Positions 12,388 to 19,707 of a DNA stretch of 35,943 nt are shown here, piece by piece. The stretch spans positions 1-35,943 of the forward strand of contig JAFAMW010000044.1 in NCBI GenBank assembly GCA_019232985.1, written 5' to 3'. A program made the position numbers and the translations under genes. The notes under the pieces are model-generated. The model was not told where the DNA came from, ran no database searches, and saw only the letters and a list, made by a program, of their open reading frames with translations. How positions within the stretch are numbered: the stretch's first letter is position 1; every line of letters begins with the position of its first letter. This DNA comes from Roseateles sp. (GTDB lineage Bacteria > Pseudomonadota > Gammaproteobacteria > Burkholderiales > Burkholderiaceae).

Positions 12388-13956
12388 TCAGTAGCGCCGC
12401 GGCGACCCGGCGACGCGGAAGGTCTGGACCATGCCCGCGAGCTGCAGCGCATGCTCGCGCAGGCTCTCGGCCGCGGCGGCCGACTCCTCGACGAGCGCGG
12501 CGTTCTGCTGCGTCATCTGGTCGAGCTGGGTCACCGACTGGCCGATCTGGCCGATGTCCGCGCCCTGCTTGGTCGCGGCCGTGCTGATCTCGCCGATGAT
12601 GTCGCGCACGCGCTGGACGCTCGCGACGATCTCGCCCATCGTCGCACCGGCCGACTCGACGAGCCGGGCGCCGACCTCGACGCGCTCGACCGAGCTGCCG
12701 ATCAGGGTCTTGATCTCCTTGGCCGCCTCGGCCGAGCGCTGCGCGAGCGAGCGCACTTCCGACGCGACGACGGCGAAGCCGCGGCCCTGTTCGCCGGCGC
12801 GCGCGGCTTCCACCGCGGCATTGAGCGCGAGGATGTTGGTCTGGAACGCGATGCCGTCGATCGTGCCGATGATGTCGGCGATCCTGCGCGAGCTCGCGCT
12901 GATCTCGCCCATCGTGCTGACGACCTGGCCGACGACCTCGCCGCCGCGCGTCGCGACGTCGCAGGCCGAGCTCGCGAGCTCGTTCGCGTGGCGCGCCGAC
13001 TCCGAGCTGTGGCTGACGGCCTGGGTCAGCTGGTCCATCGCGCTCGCGGTCTGCTGCAGGCTGCTCGCGGTCTGCTCGGTGCGCTGGCTCAGGTCGGCGT
13101 TGCCGGTCGCGATCTCGCCGCTCGCGGTCGCGACCGAGTCGCTGATCTGCTGGATGTTCTGCACGAGGCCCGCGAGCTTGCCCTGCATGCCGGCGAGCTC
13201 GCCGACCAGGGCCTGGACCTCGTCGCGGCTCGTGAGCCGCGGCGGCGTGCTTGTCAGGTCGCCCTCGGCGACGCGGCCCGCGAGCTCGGAGGCGGCCTGC
13301 AGCGGCGCGACGATCGAGCGCGAGATCAGCCACGCGAGCAGGGCGCTCAGGCCCACGCCGAGCAGGATGCTCAGCGTCAGCAGCGTGCGCCCGGCGCTCG
13401 CGCTCGCGTCGGCCGCGTCGCGCGCCTTGAGCACGGTGTCGCGCTCGAACTGGGCGTAGTCGTCGACGGCCTTGGCGTAAGCCGCCGCGGCCGGCTGGAG
13501 GTCGCGCTGCGCGTCGGCGGCCGACACCGGCGTGCCGCCCTCGCGCTGCTTGACGAGCGTGTCGCGCGCCTTGCGGAACGCCTCGCCGGCGACGTCGATC
13601 TGCTGGTACAGCGCCTGGCCGGCCTCGGTGTCCGACAGCGCTTCGAGGCGCTTGCGCACCTCGGTCGAGCGCGCCGACGTGCCTTTGCGGATCTCGTTGA
13701 TGTGCTTCGCGTAGTCGGCGTTGTCGACGACGAGCAGGGTCTCGGCGCGCTCGGCGCTGATCACGACGATCGCGTGCAGTTCGCGCGCGAGCAGGGCGCG
13801 CTCGGCCGACGCGCCGCCGAGCTCGTCGGCGATGGTGCGCAGCTGCGCGAGCCGCCACATGCCGAGGCCCACGGCCAGCGACATCAGCAGCAGGACCAGG
13901 GCGAAGCCGAGGGCCAGGCGGGGCGCGAGGCGCAGGCGGTCGAGCAGAGAACTCAT
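12388..13956 (-). CDS. Methyl-accepting chemotaxis protein
   Basis: Inner-membrane chemoreceptor controlling CheA. With the start at 13956 it is 522 aa. TM1 is at about 12-34, a helical periplasmic domain at 35-190 (probably a four-helix bundle), TM2 at 191-212, HAMP at about 213-265, then the long cytoplasmic coiled coil. The conserved hairpin tip reads [20 protein letters not shown], followed by [25 protein letters not shown]. Tar-like receptors end in a CheR/CheB-tethering pentapeptide, but this one ends AGSPRRY and lacks it. The frame is open up to 14079, but the extra residues precede a classic receptor N-terminus and are not supported. No Shine-Dalgarno or sigma28 box is obvious, and no che genes are nearby. 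The ligand is unknown. Confidence 0.93.
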   Translation of the reverse strand: MSSLLDRLRLAPRLALGFALVLLLMSLAVGLGMWRLAQLRTIADELGGASAERALLARELHAIVVISAERAETLLVVDNADYAKHINEIRKGTSARSTEVRKRLEALSDTEAGQALYQQIDVAGEAFRKARDTLVKQREGGTPVSAADAQRDLQPAAAAYAKAVDDYAQFERDTVLKARDAADASASAGRTLLTLSILLGVGLSALLAWLISRSIVAPLQAASELAGRVAEGDLTSTPPRLTSRDEVQALVGELAGMQGKLAGLVQNIQQISDSVATASGEIATGNADLSQRTEQTASSLQQTASAMDQLTQAVSHSSESARHANELASSACDVATRGGEVVGQVVSTMGEISASSRRIADIIGTIDGIAFQTNILALNAAVEAARAGEQGRGFAVVASEVRSLAQRSAEAAKEIKTLIGSSVERVEVGARLVESAGATMGEIVASVQRVRDIIGEISTAATKQGADIGQIGQSVTQLDQMTQQNAALVEESAAAAESLREHALQLAGMVQTFRVAGSPRRY

Positions 13957-14098
13957 GGCGGGTGGGGCAGGGTGGAACTTGCCCGGATTCTGTCGCCAAG
14001 CCGTGGCAAGCGCGCGGCGGCACCCTGCCGGGCGCTTGCGGCTTGGTGGAAATACAACTGCGCCGCGGCAATCCGTCACGGCCGCGGTGCGGCCTGCC

Positions 14099-14389
14099 TC
14101 AATGCGGCACAGGCTCCAGCGCGCAGTCGCAACCCTGTCCCGCCGCGATCCAGCGCTTCAACAGCGGCCGCAGCGGCGCCGGCGCGCCGCGCAGCGCGCC
14201 GCAGACATAACGCGTTTCATCGGATGACCAGCGCAGCATCCGGCAGGCGCCGCGGGCCTTCAGGCTCAGCAGCATGCCGACCGGGCAGGGCTCGGCCGCG
14301 CAGCACAGGCCGCAGCCGTTGCAGGCGGCGCCGAAGGCCGGCTTGGGCGGCGCGTCGGCGCGCAGGTGGATCACACGCGGGGCCGCCAC
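14099..14389 (-). CDS. Small cysteine-cluster protein (YkgJ-like)
   Basis: A 96-aa protein with nine cysteines: 23, 26, 29, 30, 35, 49, 63, 87 and 89. The core [16 protein letters not shown] resembles the cysteine cluster of the YkgJ/UPF0153 family, thought to bind a metal or Fe-S centre; the function is not established. The start is a GTG at 14389 with no clear ribosome binding site. It begins seven bases after the stop of the upstream oxygenase gene, so the two probably form an operon and translation may be coupled. No signal peptide is seen, so it is predicted to be cytoplasmic. Confidence 0.75.
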   Translation of the reverse strand: MAAPRVIHLRADAPPKPAFGAACNGCGLCCAAEPCPVGMLLSLKARGACRMLRWSSDETRYVCGALRGAPAPLRPLLKRWIAAGQGCDCALEPVPH

Positions 14390-14396
14390 GGCGCGC

Positions 14397-15239
14397 CTAC
14401 ATCTTGACGCCGAGCTCGCGCAGGCGTTCCTGCAGGTAGGCGTCGGCCGTGTAGCGGTCCGAGAGCACGACCTCGGGGCGCGGGTGCAGGAACAGCGGCA
14501 GCGACACGCGGCTGCGCTTCGCGCCGTCGCCGCTCGGGTTCATCACGCGGTGCTGCGTCGACGGGTAATAGCCCTGCGACGCCTCCTGCAGCATGTCGCC
14601 GATATTGATGGTCAGCGTGCCGAAGTCGCAGGGCACGTCGTGCCAGCTGCCGTCTTTGCCCTGGACCTGCAGGCCCGGCTCGTTCGCGGCCGGCAGGATC
14701 GTCAGCAGGTTGATGTCGCCGTGGGCGGCGGCGCGCAGCGAGCCGGCCGGCTCGTGGCCCGTCAGCGGCGGGTAGCGCAGCACGCGCAGCAGGGTCTGGC
14801 GGCTCGCCTCGATCATGCGCGAGAGCGGCTCGCGGTAGCTGCGCGCGATCTCGGGCGGCGTGTAGCGCTCGACCCAGCCCAGCAACTCCTGCGCGAGCGC
14901 GTTGGCCTGCTCGTAATAGGCCATCGCGTCGGCCTGCAGGCGCGCGGGGATGCGGCCCCACGGGTAGATGTGGAAGTACTCCTTGATGTCGCGCTGGGTG
15001 TGGCCCTTCGCGGTCTCGGAGATCTCGGTCGAGAAATAGCCGTCCTGCTTTTCCGTCGAGAACGCGAAGCCGTGCTTTTCCTCGCTGTCGAAGAAGGCCA
15101 GCCAGTCGGCGTAGATCTTCTCGACGAGGTCCTGGCGGATCGGGTGGTTGACGAGCACGCCGAAGCCGGTTTCGTGCAGTGAACGCGTGAACGCTTCGGC
15201 CGCGTCGGGGGCGCGGTAGTCGACGACTTGGACTTGCAT
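14397..15239 (-). CDS. 2-Oxoglutarate/Fe(II) oxygenase, isopenicillin N synthase-like
   Basis: Non-haem iron dioxygenase of 280 aa. Iron ligands are His173 and Asp175 (AAHGDINLLTIL) and His230 (STQHRVMNP). Arg244 and Ser246 in KRSRVSLP form the usual RxS 2-oxoglutarate-binding motif. The N-terminal part (GFGVLVNHPI) matches the DIOX_N region of this family. ATG 15239 is chosen because GAGGAG lies just upstream on the minus strand; an earlier in-frame start would leave that site inside the gene. It forms an operon with the cysteine-cluster gene and is divergent from the micropeptide cassette. Family members modify small molecules or peptides; the substrate here is unknown. Confidence 0.9.
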   Translation of the reverse strand: MQVQVVDYRAPDAAEAFTRSLHETGFGVLVNHPIRQDLVEKIYADWLAFFDSEEKHGFAFSTEKQDGYFSTEISETAKGHTQRDIKEYFHIYPWGRIPARLQADAMAYYEQANALAQELLGWVERYTPPEIARSYREPLSRMIEASRQTLLRVLRYPPLTGHEPAGSLRAAAHGDINLLTILPAANEPGLQVQGKDGSWHDVPCDFGTLTINIGDMLQEASQGYYPSTQHRVMNPSGDGAKRSRVSLPLFLHPRPEVVLSDRYTADAYLQERLRELGVKM

Positions 15240-15321
15240 GGGGGCTCCTCGCTCTTCCCACACCTCGGGTCATTCAATAGCGGGACCGGGAGGCGTTTGC
15301 GGGTGCAAGTCTAGCGCGTTG

Positions 15322-15337
15322 GGCCAAACGTTTGCCC
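15322..15337. promoter_or_regulatory. LacI/PurR-type operator-like palindrome
   Basis: CAAACGTTTG (15325-15334) is a perfect palindrome with a central CG, flanked by GGC and CCC. Central AAACGTTT is typical of LacI-family operators such as the PurR box. It lies 83 bases upstream of the oxygenase start, in the divergent intergenic region. No regulator gene is in the window. Confidence 0.4.
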
Positions 15338-15403
15338 GCCATGTCGCATCGCGTAGCTGCTCGACCGCTATGCCGGCTTGTCGAGACAGGCTCCGCGCTT
15401 TCA

Positions 15404-15423
15404 TGAAGCTCGTTTGAGCTTCA
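15404..15423. promoter_or_regulatory. Perfect hairpin/palindrome upstream of the micropeptide gene
   Basis: TGAAGCTC (15404-15411) and GAGCTTCA (15416-15423) flank GTTT. The element overlaps a weak candidate -35 (TTCAGA, 15420-15425), which is 18 bases before a candidate -10 (TATTGT, 15444-15449). It could be an operator or the 3' hairpin of an unseen transcript; no T-run follows it. Confidence 0.4.
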
Positions 15424-15490
15424 GAAAATCGTCAAAGAAGGACTATTGTAAGGTATGTCGCGAATGTTGCGATGATGTAAGGGGAATGTC

Positions 15491-15625
15491 GTGAGAAGTT
15501 GTTTGAACAAGGTGTTGGCGCTGACTGCATTGGCGGTCACCGCAGGCACGACCACGATGCCGGCGTTTGCGCTCTCTGCTGCCTGCATCTGCGTCAGCGA
15601 TGTTTGCGTTTGCGTCGTATGGTGA
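15491..15625 (+). CDS. Secreted cysteine-rich micropeptide precursor (44 aa), unrecognised
   Basis: Starts with GTG at 15491, with AAGGGG at 15479-15484 at ideal Shine-Dalgarno distance (the nearby ATG reads into a stop after two codons). The first 27 residues look like a Sec signal peptide: Arg2 and Lys7, a hydrophobic core VLALTALAVTAG, and cleavage after AFA. The remainder, LSAACICVSDVCVCVVW, is 17 residues with four cysteines arranged CxC-4-CxC and a C-terminal Trp. I do not recognise the family. The arrangement suits two disulfides, metal binding, or a modified peptide. It heads a gene set that includes a membrane-fusion protein, an ABC ATPase and a MacB-like permease, so an exported peptide is plausible. 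The evidence for a real gene is the ribosome site, the signal sequence and the context; no homology was checked. Confidence 0.65.
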   Translation: MRSCLNKVLALTALAVTAGTTTMPAFALSAACICVSDVCVCVVW

Positions 15626-15646
15626 CCCGGCTCTTCGACTAAAAGC

Positions 15647-15684
15647 CAGGCGTTCGGTAAGCGCGCGAATTCACCGGACGCCTG
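15647..15684 (+). other. Stem-loop between the micropeptide gene and the next gene
   Basis: CAGGCGTTCGGT (15647-15658) pairs with ACCGGACGCCTG (15673-15684), 12 base pairs with one T-G wobble and a 14-base loop. It begins 22 bases after the micropeptide stop and ends before the next ribosome binding site. With no T-run it would stabilise or process mRNA rather than fully terminate it. Confidence 0.65.
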
Positions 15685-15700
15685 CATTCCGGAGGTGTAT

Positions 15701-16240
15701 ATGGAGGCGCGACATTTAGTCAATTTTTTCGTGATCGCCGCAGTCGGCGGATTTTTCAATCGGGCCGATTGTCATGAAAATGAGCCTACTGGCCGAGTCC
15801 CGGCCGCTTCGGCGGTCGCGGCAGTTCAGAAGCTTGAGTTGAACGAACTCGCAGGGCGCTGGGAGATGCGGGATCATTTCATAGATGACACCGATGGGAG
15901 GAAGGGCGGGAAAGGAATATCGATCCACATTTCCAGTGATCCCGCCAAGGATGGCTCTGAGCGTGAGAAAGTATATTTTTTGGAGGCAGGAATCCGCGCC
16001 GGTCGATTGATGGGCTGTCAGATATCTGGTGAAGATGGAAGTCCTGTTGATGGAGCATCCTGCAGATTTGAACGAGGAGAATTTTTTGTGGAGGTGGCAA
16101 GCAAATCAGGGTCGAAAATTGTTCACAAACTGAGCGGGCGGCGAGATGGATTGATTGTTGGTGATTGCTTTATGGTCAATAGAATTATTCCAACGGGCCA
16201 GGTAAAAATAGCCGACGTAACGCTGAGGAAATTGAATTGA
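15701..16240 (+). CDS. Unrecognised 179-aa protein of the micropeptide cassette
   Basis: ATG 15701 follows GGAGG (15691-15695) with five bases between; a GTG at 15695 in the same frame overlaps that site and is less likely. Residues 6-19 (LVNFFVIAAVGGFF) are hydrophobic, giving a probable signal peptide or anchor; a Cys at 24 is not in a proper lipobox. The rest alternates short hydrophobic and polar stretches, as in a beta-rich fold. LNELAGRWEMRD recalls the GxW entry of lipocalin-like barrels, but this is weak. Other cysteines are 106, 121 and 156. I do not recognise a family. Local G+C is about 44% (hand count, 15961-16260) against roughly 70% around it, a sign of acquisition. It could be an immunity protein, a chaperone or a processing partner of the micropeptide; none of these is shown. 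Confidence 0.75.
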   Translation: MEARHLVNFFVIAAVGGFFNRADCHENEPTGRVPAASAVAAVQKLELNELAGRWEMRDHFIDDTDGRKGGKGISIHISSDPAKDGSEREKVYFLEAGIRAGRLMGCQISGEDGSPVDGASCRFERGEFFVEVASKSGSKIVHKLSGRRDGLIVGDCFMVNRIIPTGQVKIADVTLRKLN

Positions 16241-16269
16241 TTTGAAATTTCAGTTTTGTCGGCTGAAGT

Positions 16270-17520
16270 ATGGTGCGCAGATATAAGTGGATTTCTGCCC
16301 TCGGGGTACTCAGCGCTTGCGTCGTGGCGGTTGCTTTGGCATGGCCTGTCGCCGATCCCGGGTATGAGACCGTTGCGGTCGAGCGCGGCGATGTCGCGCA
16401 GACCGTGCGAGCCTACGGAACGGCCTTGCCGCTCGAACTGGTGCAGGTCGGGGCCGAGGTGTCGGGTCAGGTCGTCGAGGTCACGGCGGGCTTGAACGCC
16501 CATGTTCAAAAAGGGCAAGAGCTCGCACGCATCCGGGTCGTCGCCCTCGAGGCCGACCTCGAGCGTGCGGCTTCGGAGATTCGTGCAGCCCAGGCGGCGC
16601 TGACCCAACGCGGTGCCGAGCAGCAACGGGCGAAGGATCAGCTAGACAACCGCAAAAGGTCGCTCGCGCGCCAGCGCCAGCTGGTCGCGCAGGGCTTTCT
16701 GTCCGATTCGGCACTCGATGATGCGCTTTTGGGGGTCAAGTCGGCGCAGGACGATGAAGAGGTCGCTGCAGCACTTCGCGATGTGGCCGCAAGCGAACTC
16801 GAGCGAGCGCGGCTTCGCGACCGAGAGGCGAAGGCAACGCTCGCGCGCGCAAGCGTGCGTTCGCCGATCGACGGCATCGTCGTTGGTCAATATGTAAAGG
16901 TCGGGCAGACGCTTGCCGCCGCTTTTCAAACGCCGATCCTCTTCGATGTCGCGAGCAGTCTCAAGCGCATGCGGCTCGAGATCAAGGTCGATGAAGCCGA
17001 TATCGGCGAAGTGGCACCCGGGCAGCCGCTGACGTTCACGGTTGACGCGTTTCCGGCCCAGGACTTCTCCGGTGCCGTCGCCAACGTTCAGCGCCAGGGG
17101 CGGGTGGCCGACGGCGCAACCACTTTTTCGGTGATCGCCGAGTTCGACAACCCGCAGGAGCGGATCCTTCCCGGGATGACCGCCAGCGTTCGCATCCAGA
17201 CTGGTATGCGGCATGCCGTGCTACGCATCCCGCAAGCGGCTTTGCAATTCAGGCCGAACGAGCTCGGCAGATCCTCCTTGCCGCGTGTCGCCATCGTCTC
17301 TCCGGCTGAAGCCGATCGCTTGCGCAACCGGGCCGCACAAGCGGCCGACCCAAGTCCGCCGGCGGGTCGGTCGCGCGTCTGGGCTTTGCGAGAGGGCCCG
17401 ATCTCACTTGAGGCCGTGGACGTCGAGCTCGGCCTGCGCGGGGACGACTACGTCGAATTGCTGGGCCAGCAGTTGGTCATCGGCGAACGGCTCGCCGTGC
17501 GGCGCAAGCGTCAGTCTTGA
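16270..17520 (+). CDS. Periplasmic adaptor (membrane-fusion) subunit, MacA/HlyD-like
   Basis: A 416-aa adaptor linking an inner-membrane ABC exporter to an outer-membrane channel. Residues about 8-25 are a single membrane segment. A lipoyl-like half-motif follows (VGAEVSGQVVEVTAGLNAHVQKGQELARI), then an alpha-helical hairpin of about 100 residues rich in Ala, Arg and Glu. The second lipoyl half is SPIDGIVVGQYVKVGQTL, and beta-barrel segments run to ILPGMTASVRI. It starts 29 bases after the preceding gene, and the ATPase gene starts seven bases after its stop, so these are one operon. The substrate is unknown; MacA-type adaptors serve pumps for macrolides and for small secreted peptides. Confidence 0.9.
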   Translation: MVRRYKWISALGVLSACVVAVALAWPVADPGYETVAVERGDVAQTVRAYGTALPLELVQVGAEVSGQVVEVTAGLNAHVQKGQELARIRVVALEADLERAASEIRAAQAALTQRGAEQQRAKDQLDNRKRSLARQRQLVAQGFLSDSALDDALLGVKSAQDDEEVAAALRDVAASELERARLRDREAKATLARASVRSPIDGIVVGQYVKVGQTLAAAFQTPILFDVASSLKRMRLEIKVDEADIGEVAPGQPLTFTVDAFPAQDFSGAVANVQRQGRVADGATTFSVIAEFDNPQERILPGMTASVRIQTGMRHAVLRIPQAALQFRPNELGRSSLPRVAIVSPAEADRLRNRAAQAADPSPPAGRSRVWALREGPISLEAVDVELGLRGDDYVELLGQQLVIGERLAVRRKRQS

Positions 17521-17527
17521 TCCGGTC

Positions 17528-18223
17528 ATGGAGGCTGCAACACTCACCGTCGACATCACGGGGCTTACGAAGCGCTACCGCATTGGGCGGCGCGAGGTGC
17601 TTGCGCTGGATCGGGTCAGCCTGCAGATCCGCCAAGGCGAGTATTTGGCTATCACCGGACGCTCCGGTTCGGGCAAATCCAGCCTGCTGCATCTGATCGG
17701 TTGCCTCGATCGCCCGGACGCCGGGCTTCTGGCGGTTTGCGGGGCGCGTGCCGAGCAGGCCGATGCGGACGAACTCGCGCGTATCCGTAGTCGCTTCGTT
17801 GGCTTCGTGTTTCAGCAGTTCAATCTGCTCGCCACCCAGACCGCGCTCGAAAATGTCATGTTGCCGCTGGTATATGCGGACCTGCCACGCGGCACCCATG
17901 CCGACCTGGCTTCGCGGGCGCTGCGCGAGGTCGGGCTTGAAGATTGGGCTGATCATCTTCCGAGTCAATTGTCCGGAGGGCAGCAGCAGCGCGTTGCGAT
18001 CGCGCGGGCGTTGGTCCGACAGCCCCGCTTGCTGCTGGCCGACGAGCCGACCGGCGCGCTCGACAGCGCGACGGCCATCGAAGTACTGGCCCTGCTCGAC
18101 GCAATTCACGCGAAGGGAGTCACCATCGTACTGGTGACCCACGACCCGCAGGTCGCGGCGCGCGCACGTCGCGAGGTGCGTTTGCACGACGGGCGTATCG
18201 CGTCCGATCTCGCTTGCGGGTGA
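17528..18223 (+). CDS. ABC transporter ATP-binding protein, MacB/LolD type
   Basis: A 231-aa nucleotide-binding subunit with all motifs intact: Walker A GRSGSGKS (44-51), Q-loop FQQFNLL (95-101), signature LSGGQ (148-152), Walker B LLLADE with Glu173, and His205 in VTHD. The ENVMLPLVY segment after the Q-loop is typical of the MacB/LolD/FtsE group. In classical MacB this domain is fused to the permease; here it is a separate gene. The longer open frame from 17213 overlaps the adaptor gene and is not supported; ATG 17528 gives the family N-terminus. Confidence 0.93.
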   Translation: MEAATLTVDITGLTKRYRIGRREVLALDRVSLQIRQGEYLAITGRSGSGKSSLLHLIGCLDRPDAGLLAVCGARAEQADADELARIRSRFVGFVFQQFNLLATQTALENVMLPLVYADLPRGTHADLASRALREVGLEDWADHLPSQLSGGQQQRVAIARALVRQPRLLLADEPTGALDSATAIEVLALLDAIHAKGVTIVLVTHDPQVAARARREVRLHDGRIASDLACG

Positions 18224-18232
18224 GTTTTCGCG

Positions 18233-19456
18233 ATGGGCTTGCTCGGCTATTGGACGATGGCTTGGCGCTCGATTCGCGCTGCACGACTGCGCAGCCTGCT
18301 CGCCGTCATCGGCATCGTGATCGGCGTCGCGGCCACCGTGCTCGTGCTTGCGCTCGGCGCGGCCGCGCGGCGCGAGGTTCAGCGCTCTATTGACGCGCTC
18401 GGCGCGAACATGGTCATGGTGTTCCCAATCGCCGATGCGTCGCAGAGCCGTGCGGCCGGCGCGCAGCGACGCCGGCGTTTGACTGAGCAGGACGCTCGCG
18501 CGATCCGGATGATCAGCCCCGAGGTGCGCGCCGTGGCGGCACAGGTTCGTCTGCAGGTTCGGATGCTCGCAGCCGGGCGAGCGAGCAACGCCACACTGAC
18601 CGGCGTCGACGATGCCTACTTCGATATCTCGCGGGTCACTGTGATGCAGGGACGCCGACTCGAGGCGCACGACGCGCGTAGCCGCCGGCTGATGCTCAAC
18701 ATGGTGGGCGCGCAGCGGCTGTTTCCGGATGGCGACGCCGTTGGCCGTTCGGTGCGAATCGACACCGTTGAGTTCATCGTCGTCGGTGTCTACGAGACCG
18801 CGGCCGACGGCGCGATCGGTACGCACGAGGTGTTCGCGCTGGCCCCTATCGACTCAGTGCGGCGGCGCTTCGCGCGTACCGGCGCGTCCGAACCCGACGC
18901 CGTCGACGCGATCCTCGCTCAGTACGACCGCGCCGAGACACTCGCCCAGGCCCGCGACGACGTGGTTTCGCTGCTGCGCAAGCGCTACCGCGTGCGCGAC
19001 GGCGAGATCGATCCGTTCACGGTCTACACCACCGAGGAATTCGCGCGCGGCACGGCGCAGATTGTCGACGTGGTCAGACTCACGTTGGTCGCGATCGCTT
19101 CGATCAGTCTGCTCGTCGGGGGTATCGGCATCATGAACGTGATGCTTGTCGCGGTGGCCGAGCGCACGCGCGAGATCGGCGTGCGGCTCGCGGTCGGCGC
19201 GAGTCCGCGAGAGATCAGGCGCCAGTTTCTTGTCGAATCGGCGTTGATCTGCCTGCTTGGCGGTGTGATCGGAACCGGCGTCGCGATCAGCGCCTGTTGG
19301 GCCATCGCAGCCCTGACCGGTTGGGCCGTCGGCGTTTCGGCGCCGACCTGGGCTTTTGCGCTGGCCTTTTCGAGCGCAATTGGCCTGCTTGCCGGCCATG
19401 TACCCGCCGCGCGCGCATCGCGACTCGAGCCGATTCGTGCTTTGCGCGACGAATAG
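18233..19456 (+). CDS. MacB-like ABC transporter permease (FtsX family)
   Basis: A 407-aa inner-membrane subunit. TM1 lies at about 20-44 after the amphipathic MAWRSIRAARLRSLL start, followed by a large periplasmic MacB_PCD domain to about 270. Three further membrane segments (about 278-305, 328-352 and 362-388) make up the FtsX domain, with ERTREIGVRLAVGAS in the first cytoplasmic loop, a strong MacB signature. It starts nine bases after the ATPase stop and is the last gene of the cassette. MacB-type pumps take substrates from the periplasm and drive them through an outer-membrane channel. No TolC-like gene is present, so it would use one encoded elsewhere. Confidence 0.93.
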   Translation: MGLLGYWTMAWRSIRAARLRSLLAVIGIVIGVAATVLVLALGAAARREVQRSIDALGANMVMVFPIADASQSRAAGAQRRRRLTEQDARAIRMISPEVRAVAAQVRLQVRMLAAGRASNATLTGVDDAYFDISRVTVMQGRRLEAHDARSRRLMLNMVGAQRLFPDGDAVGRSVRIDTVEFIVVGVYETAADGAIGTHEVFALAPIDSVRRRFARTGASEPDAVDAILAQYDRAETLAQARDDVVSLLRKRYRVRDGEIDPFTVYTTEEFARGTAQIVDVVRLTLVAIASISLLVGGIGIMNVMLVAVAERTREIGVRLAVGASPREIRRQFLVESALICLLGGVIGTGVAISACWAIAALTGWAVGVSAPTWAFALAFSSAIGLLAGHVPAARASRLEPIRALRDE

Positions 19457-19481
19457 GCGCGCGGCCATGGGCAGCTTGTCA

Positions 19482-19495
19482 CGATCCCGGGATCG
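19482..19495. promoter_or_regulatory. Perfect 14-base palindrome upstream of sucA
   Basis: CGATCCCGGGATCG is exactly self-complementary and lies in the 251-base gap between the permease gene and sucA, about 60 bases upstream of a candidate sucA promoter. It could bind a dimeric regulator; no function is known. Confidence 0.35.
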
Positions 19496-19550
19496 ACCCT
19501 GCGGCCCGCGTAAATATTAAGTTTCCCGGTTACCTAGGGTTTCCAAGGGG

Positions 19551-19559
19551 TGCTACAGT
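19551..19559 (+). promoter_or_regulatory. Candidate extended -10 promoter of the sucA operon
   Basis: TGC plus TACAGT at 19554-19559 resembles an extended -10 element. The -35 is poor (TTACCT at 19530-19535, 18-base spacer). Transcription would start near 19566, leaving a leader of about 140 bases before the sucA start. Confidence 0.4.
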
Positions 19560-19707
19560 CCGCGCCGAGACTTCTGAAGGTCCTTCCCGTCCCTTTCACT
19601 GGCAACAGTCAAGGTGGGTCGCAATCCGCCAACCGGTCGAGCCGTGTCGCGGAAGGTTTGTCAACCAGCCAACAGCCTTGCATACCGAGGCAGAAGGTGA
19701 GCGAAAG

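Noticed and set aside
15421..15759. 112-aa minus-strand frame over the micropeptide gene
   Set aside because: No ribosome site, no recognisable domain, and it crosses the stem-loop and the start of the next gene; the plus-strand micropeptide has better signals.
19297..19707. N-terminal extension of sucA to 19297
   Set aside because: The extension overlaps the permease gene, crosses the candidate promoter and has no family counterpart.
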